Source: Cryomorphaceae bacterium (GTDB lineage: Bacteria > Bacteroidota > Bacteroidia > Flavobacteriales_D > Crocinitomicaceae). From it: a DNA stretch of 64,000 nucleotides. The translations under genes and the position numbers were made by a program. Positions 58,524 to 64,000 of this stretch are shown here, in pieces. The stretch is from NCBI GenBank assembly GCA_027483605.1, contig JAIXUE010000003.1, positions 31,566 to 95,565 on the forward strand. The letters are read 5' to 3'. The stretch's first letter is position 1. Each line of letters opens with the position of its first letter. Below the pieces are notes generated by a model that did not search any database, was not told the DNA's origin, and saw only the letters and a list, made by a program, of their open reading frames with translations.

Positions 58524-59156
58524 ATGAAAAAACTACTGTTCTTCCTTTTCTTTATCTGTTCGACAAACTTGTTTGCGCAGTACATCGACAATATTGTACT
58601 CAACAACAGCACGCCACCATCGCTACACATTTATGGCGCATATGGCAGTACGGGTATTTCAATTACCTCCATTACGCATGAAGTATCAGACACATTCAAA
58701 ATCAAGCTCTTCTTCAAGGATTGCCCGGGCCTAACCGTAATTGTTCCTTTTGACACTATCATACAGTTCGATAACAACTGGCCCGCTGCACCCACCCAAC
58801 TCCAAGCGCTCTCCATTATAGACACCAACACCACCGACCTCAATTGCGGCCCCGTCACCGCATTCGACACACTCTACACCTACAATGCCACTTGGCAAAG
58901 CCTCAATGTCGGCAACCATCCTGTCAAGCCCAATGTCAAGGTCTACCCCAACCCTACTTCAGATTTCATCACGATTGAAAACAACGATGCCGAGCCATTT
59001 CTTTCGATCGAACTACTCGATTACGCAGGCAAACGCATTAAAAGTTTTGACCCGAGTAATACTTCAGTCAATCTGAGCGATTTAGCACCAGGTGTTTATT
59101 TGCTTCAAATGATCACTGCGCAAGGTAAGTTTTGTGAGCAGATTTGTTTGGAGTAG
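58524..59156 (+). CDS. Small secreted protein with T9SS C-terminal domain
   Basis: VYPNPTSDFITIENNDAEPFLSIELLDYAGKRIKSFDPSNTSVNLSDLAPGVYLLQM. Confidence 0.85.
   Translation: MKKLLFFLFFICSTNLFAQYIDNIVLNNSTPPSLHIYGAYGSTGISITSITHEVSDTFKIKLFFKDCPGLTVIVPFDTIIQFDNNWPAAPTQLQALSIIDTNTTDLNCGPVTAFDTLYTYNATWQSLNVGNHPVKPNVKVYPNPTSDFITIENNDAEPFLSIELLDYAGKRIKSFDPSNTSVNLSDLAPGVYLLQMITAQGKFCEQICLE
58935..59156 (+). repeat. T9SS C-terminal cassette copy C
   Basis: Nucleotide similarity to 61781-62005 and 63635-63860. Confidence 0.75.
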
Positions 59157-59419
59157 TTGAAATTTATAAAAAAACGACTATCACATTTCTCAAAGAAAAT
59201 AAACAATCGTTCGTTCAACGTTAAACAACTTTCCGTTTTCTTTGATCACCTCGCTGTTCGAATACGCCAGCCATTTCTCAAGCGTGAGTTCTTGACCCCT
59301 AGCCCCAAGAAAAATGCAATAAATGGAAATAAAGAGGCGAATCATGCGTGGAAGCTAAGAAAAATACAACCGGAAAATCAAAATTATTGATTTTCAATAT
59401 CTGTTATAAAACACCACTA

Positions 59420-60106
59420 ATGAAACTACTCATCTATTTTCTACTGTCCATTCTGACCTTTAAAGCTTTCACCCAAGACAATTCCCAATTCAATAAATTT
59501 CAATTCGGTATCAATGTCTCACCAGATTATAGCTTTAAAACCTACCGAAGTTTCTACGAGCGTCCGAAGTTAGGTTATACCACCGGGCTCAACGCGTGTT
59601 ATCAACTCAATCGGCGTATTTCACTTGAGACAGGCCTTCAATATTCAAACAAAGGATGTCAAACAGAAACAATTGATATCGTTTTGAATGAACCTGATCC
59701 TGCTGTTCCAAATCAAGCTAAATACATCTACAACCTACACTTTATCGATATTCCCCTCAAAGCTAATTTATACTATGGCAGCGGAAAGTCTCGGTTTTTC
59801 ACAAGTATTGGCCTCACGACCAATTTCTATATCAATGAAACACAAACCAATATCTTCACTTATCCGGCCCGTAGAGAACGCGAAAGCTTTATCACCGATG
59901 CAGACCTACGAAAGGTCAATTTCTCACCAACCTTAAGCTTCGGTTTCGATTATCAAATCAATGCGCAAAACCACATCAGGTTTGAACCGACTATTCGCTT
60001 TGCACTTTTAAACGTAACTGATGGCGCATCACTTATCAATTTACCATCAGGGAAATTGTTCAATGCGGGCTTGAATATTTCTTATTATTTGGGAGGGGCC
60101 AAATAA
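59420..60106 (+). CDS. Porin family / outer membrane beta-barrel protein
   Basis: MKLLIYFLLSILTFKAFTQ; FQFGINVSPDYSFKTY...LETGLQYSNKGCQTE...FIDIPLKANLYYG; ORF track opens at 59348. Confidence 0.78.
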   Translation: MKLLIYFLLSILTFKAFTQDNSQFNKFQFGINVSPDYSFKTYRSFYERPKLGYTTGLNACYQLNRRISLETGLQYSNKGCQTETIDIVLNEPDPAVPNQAKYIYNLHFIDIPLKANLYYGSGKSRFFTSIGLTTNFYINETQTNIFTYPARRERESFITDADLRKVNFSPTLSFGFDYQINAQNHIRFEPTIRFALLNVTDGASLINLPSGKLFNAGLNISYYLGGAK

Positions 60107-60427
60107 CTACTTCGTAAAGAAACTTTTGTGGGAAACTTCTATTGAAGAATGAATTATTTTGAAAATCAGAAGATAAAACATTTAGGTCAGCAGTTATCCT
60201 TATGAAATCATCTTCAGTAAAAACGGGCAGGAAATACGCCGACATTGTGGCTTTACGCTCGAGGCTAAAGAGGATTATTTCATTCAAACTAAAACCTTGA
60301 TTGAAAAACTTCTTTTAGAAAAAACATCTTAATTGGAGTCTATTTTGAGGCAACGTTTTAATTGAGCGTTCAGAATGCACCACCCAATTTTCAAATGGGA
60401 AGCGTTACAATTGCGTAATATACTTTT

Positions 60428-62005
60428 ATGAAGCACTTCCTTTTTCTTTGCGCCTTTCTACATTTCTCAGATGCGATTGCGCAGATCAGTTCGATCTCTA
60501 GTCAATTTTGCATAGGTTCAACATCAAGCGACATCGCAGTTAAACAGGCTCGGCTGAGTAACGGTAATAAAATTTTAATCACTCAAAGTAATTCCCCTGC
60601 TTCTGGAGATAAAACTGAGAATAGCCGTGGTGATTACGATATTTGGATTGTTTGTTTGGATCCGAATGATCAGATTGTTTGGGAGAAAACCATTGGTGGC
60701 ACCAACATTGACCTTCCTTCGGATCTCTTGATTAGTGCTGATCAAAACATCTACATCGGAGGAACCACAAAATCGCCAGCAAGTTTCGAGCAAAGTAATC
60801 CATTATATGGCTCTTGGGATGCTTGGTTAATTAAAATGACTAGCTCAGGAAACATTTTGTGGGATAAAAATTACGGTGGAACAGCAATGGACGGATTCTC
60901 AGATTTAATTGAACTTCCATCTGGAAACATAATGGCATTTGGTTCATCTGCATCGAGTAATTCAGGAAATAAGACCTCTATAAGCTTTGGCTCGATCGAT
61001 GTTTGGTGCCTAAAACTCAATTCAAACGGTACTGTACTTAACGATTGGAGTATTGGTGGTGCTGACATTGATACAAGACCAATTGTTGTGCAGTCGAGTC
61101 CTAATCATCTAAAGCTAGTATGCGAATCGTTATCGAATATTTCTGGTTTAAAATCAGAAAATTGCTTTGGGGCAACTGATCTTTGGGCACTTGATTTAGA
61201 TACAAATTGTGCTATTCAGCAACAAAAAACAATTGGAGGTTCAGATATCGATGGAGTTTCTGATATTTTACTGAGTAACAATGGAGACTTACTTATATTG
61301 TCTCAAAGCTGGTCTAATATATCAGGTCTTAAATCTGAAGATTCATATGGCTTGATGGATACTTGGCTATTGAAACTAAACAACAATTTAGAAATTGTCT
61401 TACAAAAAACAATTGGTGGAGTTGGTCAAGATTATGGAAGTCGCATTCATGAACTAGCGAATGGAAATATTGTTGTTGCCGCAAATTCTGACTCCCCTCA
61501 AAATCCTTTTAAAACCGAAGCAAACATCGGACTTACGGACGTTTGGATGTATGCAGTTGCTGCGAATTTCAATTTTATTGCAGATCAAACATTAGGAACA
61601 ACTTCAGATGACAATGTGGTTGATTTTGAATTGGAACAAAACGCAGCCAACATTAGCGTTCTCGCATCCTCAAACGGTTCTGCGCAAAATGACAAATCAT
61701 GCCCTGGAAATGGCGCTTTCGACATTTGGGGCTTTACACTGAATTCTACGCTTCAAACAAAAGACATTCCATCCACATCATCCATTAAGGTCTACCCCAA
61801 CCCCACCTCCAATTTCATCACCATTGCAAACAACAACGCCGAGCAATTGCTTTCCATCGACCTACTCGACTACGCAGGCAAACGTCTTAAAAGTTTTGAC
61901 CCGACAAGTACTTCTTTATCCTTAGCGGGTTTCTCTCCAGGAATTTATTTACTTCAAATGACTACTGCTGGTGGCCAGTTTTGTGAACGAATACGTTTAG
62001 AATAA
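60428..62005 (+). CDS. Secreted 7-repeat beta-propeller-like protein with T9SS C-terminal domain
   Basis: Seven DxW blades (YDIWIV, WDAWLI, IDVWCL, TDLWAL, MDTWLL, TDVWMY, FDIWGF); VYPNPTSNFITI. Confidence 0.85.
   Translation: MKHFLFLCAFLHFSDAIAQISSISSQFCIGSTSSDIAVKQARLSNGNKILITQSNSPASGDKTENSRGDYDIWIVCLDPNDQIVWEKTIGGTNIDLPSDLLISADQNIYIGGTTKSPASFEQSNPLYGSWDAWLIKMTSSGNILWDKNYGGTAMDGFSDLIELPSGNIMAFGSSASSNSGNKTSISFGSIDVWCLKLNSNGTVLNDWSIGGADIDTRPIVVQSSPNHLKLVCESLSNISGLKSENCFGATDLWALDLDTNCAIQQQKTIGGSDIDGVSDILLSNNGDLLILSQSWSNISGLKSEDSYGLMDTWLLKLNNNLEIVLQKTIGGVGQDYGSRIHELANGNIVVAANSDSPQNPFKTEANIGLTDVWMYAVAANFNFIADQTLGTTSDDNVVDFELEQNAANISVLASSNGSAQNDKSCPGNGAFDIWGFTLNSTLQTKDIPSTSSIKVYPNPTSNFITIANNNAEQLLSIDLLDYAGKRLKSFDPTSTSLSLAGFSPGIYLLQMTTAGGQFCERIRLE
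61781..62005 (+). repeat. T9SS C-terminal cassette copy A
   Basis: Long identical stretches with 63635-63860. Confidence 0.8.
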
Positions 62006-62119
62006 TCGCTATAAACGAGTCATTTACACTCGTAAGCTTTGAATTGAATAAATGCAATTTTGTTTAGTATGAATCTTACAATTGAATGAAAACCAATTGT
62101 TAAACCAAACAAATCAAAG

Positions 62120-62194
62120 ATGAAAAAACTAATTTCCTTCTTGATTACATTGAATATAATCTTGTTAGCCCTTTCTCTTTTTTCGATTGGCTAG
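62120..62194 (+). other. 24-codon micro-ORF encoding an orphan signal/anchor peptide
   Basis: MKKLISFLITLNIILLALSLFSIG*. Confidence 0.3.
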
Positions 62195-62276
62195 GTGCAG
62201 TTGCGTGTTGCCTTGACTTTGAATAAACAGTGTCGACCACTCCAAATGTCTTTCGCAAACGTTTAGCTAGAAAACT

Positions 62277-63860
62277 TTGCGTATGAGACATTACATCTAC
62301 TTTCTGACTTTATTTATTGGTGTCAATAGCTGGGCTCAGTTTGGTTCCATTACTAGCCAGTATTGTATTTATTCTACTGAATCTGATATACCAATTAAGG
62401 AAGCTTTGTTGGAAAATGGCAACCGTATTATTCTTTTATTGAGCAACTCAGATGCTTATTATGACAAAACAGAAAACGCAAGAGGTGAACATGATTTCTG
62501 GGTGCTTTGCTTAGATCCAAATGATCAAATTGTTTGGCAGAAAACAATTGGAGGAATCGGTTTTGATTTACCATCCGGTCTATTAATTACCGAGGATCAA
62601 TCCATTTATATTTGTGGCTCAACTTTATCACCACCAAGTTTTGAGCAAACCAATGAATTGTATGGTGATACAGATGCTTGGCTGATTAAAATGAATAGCA
62701 CGGGTACCATTCTATGGAATAAAAACTATGGTGGGGCTCAAGACGATGATTTCAATGATTTAATTGAACTGCCCTCCGGAAATATATTGACTTTTGGAGT
62801 GTCTTACTCGGGAGTATCTGGCAATAAAACATCTACAAACTATGGATGGAGTGACATTTGGATTATGAAATTAAGTCCAAATGGCGAAATAATAAACGAT
62901 TTGAGCATTGGTGGTGAGGATCATGAATTAAAACCTATCGTCATACAAACGGCACCTAATCAAATTAAATTAGCCGCTTTCTCCTATTCTGATATTTCTG
63001 GTCTGAAAACAGAGCCAAGCTATGGGAGTTCAGACATATGGGTGCTCGACTTAGATACGAATTGCAACTTACTGCAGCAAAAGTCTATAGGAGGTTCAGC
63101 AGATGATCGCCCCTCTGATTTATTAATGAATATAAATGGAGATTTACTCATACTAGCTGAAAGTACTTCAAATCAATCGGGCCTAAAAACAGAAAATTCA
63201 TTTGGTGAGACAGATTCTTGGATTCTAAAATTAGATGATCAATTGAATATCATTCAACAGAAAACCGTCGGAAGTGATTTGCAAGATTTTGGAGGTCAAT
63301 TCATCGAATGGCCTAATGGAAATATCTGCGTCGCTGTTAATTCATTTTCAAATACCAATGTATTCAAGTCAGCGCCCAGAATCGGAGCAACGGACATTTG
63401 GATGTACGCACTAGATGCCAACTTTAATTTTCTCGGTGACAAAACGCTTGGCACAAATCAATTTGAATTCCTCGCCACTTTGCGTTTAAGCCCAAATCTA
63501 TCAGACATTCATCTTTTAGTCGGTACAACCGGAAGTGATTCAAATGATAAAACATGTATGAACTATGGTGACGAAGATCTCTGGGGTTTCACTGTTAATT
63601 CTACGCTCGAGGTAAATGATATTCAAACCTCACCATCTATAAAGATCTACCCCAACCCCACCTCCAATTTCATCACCATTCAAAACAACAACGCCGAGCA
63701 ATTGCTTTCCATCGACCTACTCGACTACGCCAGCAAACGCCTCAGAAGTTTTGACCCGAGTATTACTTCAGTCAATCTAAGCGCTTTAACACCTGGCATT
63801 TATTTACTTCAAATTTCCACTACCCAGGGCAACTTTTGTGAGCAGATTCGATTGGAGTAG
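62277..63860 (+). CDS. Paralog of 60428-62005: 7-repeat propeller-like protein with T9SS C-terminal domain
   Basis: CLDPNDQIVWQKTIGGIGFDLPSGLLITEDQSIYICGSTLSPPSFEQTNELYGDTDAWLIKMNSTG; IYPNPTSNFITI. Confidence 0.85.
   Translation: MRMRHYIYFLTLFIGVNSWAQFGSITSQYCIYSTESDIPIKEALLENGNRIILLLSNSDAYYDKTENARGEHDFWVLCLDPNDQIVWQKTIGGIGFDLPSGLLITEDQSIYICGSTLSPPSFEQTNELYGDTDAWLIKMNSTGTILWNKNYGGAQDDDFNDLIELPSGNILTFGVSYSGVSGNKTSTNYGWSDIWIMKLSPNGEIINDLSIGGEDHELKPIVIQTAPNQIKLAAFSYSDISGLKTEPSYGSSDIWVLDLDTNCNLLQQKSIGGSADDRPSDLLMNINGDLLILAESTSNQSGLKTENSFGETDSWILKLDDQLNIIQQKTVGSDLQDFGGQFIEWPNGNICVAVNSFSNTNVFKSAPRIGATDIWMYALDANFNFLGDKTLGTNQFEFLATLRLSPNLSDIHLLVGTTGSDSNDKTCMNYGDEDLWGFTVNSTLEVNDIQTSPSIKIYPNPTSNFITIQNNNAEQLLSIDLLDYASKRLRSFDPSITSVNLSALTPGIYLLQISTTQGNFCEQIRLE
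63635..63860 (+). repeat. T9SS C-terminal cassette copy B
   Basis: Mosaic similarity to copies A and C. Confidence 0.8.
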
Positions 63861-63943
63861 TTTTTTAGACGCGGCAGTTGTTCCCTGTAACTTTTGTCAC
63901 AGCTTCTTTGTTCTATTCTCAGAACCAACAAATTAACCTTATT

Positions 63944-64000
63944 TTGAAAAAGTTAAGCCTCTATTTTTTGAGTTTCTTATTGCTTACAACCACTGCTTGC
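63944..64000 (+). CDS. Lipoprotein N-terminus (partial at right edge, TTG start)
   Basis: MKKLSLYFLSFLLLTTTAC lipobox, open to the window end. Confidence 0.5.
   Translation, partial: MKKLSLYFLSFLLLTTTAC

Noticed and set aside
59157-59390. 77-aa ORF directly after the T9SS gene
   Set aside because: Basic, low-complexity translation without signal or domain; overlaps upstream extension of the porin ORF
60151-60332. Possible decayed, frameshifted ORF (MNYFENQKIKHLGQQLS... / EIIFSKNGQEIRRHCGFTLEAKEDYFIQTKTLIEKLLLEKTS)
   Set aside because: Too short and no recognisable family; could be chance open frame in AT-rich DNA

Overview
The window is about 64 kb of a Bacteroidota chromosome, probably Flavobacteriales-like. 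The evidence is T9SS C-terminal sorting domains, TAnnTTTG-type -7 boxes and Bacteroidota-specific families. I found no rRNA, tRNA, CRISPR array or intact mobile element by eye. Left part (1-9 kb): the edge of an arsenic operon (ACR3 / DUF6428 / ArsR), a LOG protein, an AraC regulator, a compact galactan/galactose operon (galM-GH53-GH2-galK) and a small XRE-regulated locus. Middle (9-43 kb): mostly housekeeping genes, including a dinB-dnaE2-like mutasome pair, LemA/TPM, ilvE, recQ, comEC, DedA, a sodium:solute symporter, Lon, LolA, smpB, recR, LptF/G, glycosyltransferases, a cold-shock protein and an AlgX/AlgI-like O-acetylation pair. Right part (43-64 kb): an accessory stretch rich in secreted T9SS cargo, with a NarL/LuxR two-component cluster, gene remnants (KilA-N, RelE-like), and an ECF sigma factor coupled to a protein that looks like an inner-membrane anti-sigma segment fused to an outer-membrane beta-barrel (Dma-like). 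The most interesting observations are this sigma/trans-envelope protein locus, near-perfect palindromes flanking a receiver-less LuxR gene, mosaic near-identical T9SS C-terminal cassettes in neighbouring genes, an 11-bp stem hairpin abutting the AlgI-like start codon, and four convergent gene pairs that share 4-nt reciprocal stop codons. All family calls come from reading the translated sequence; no database search was run.
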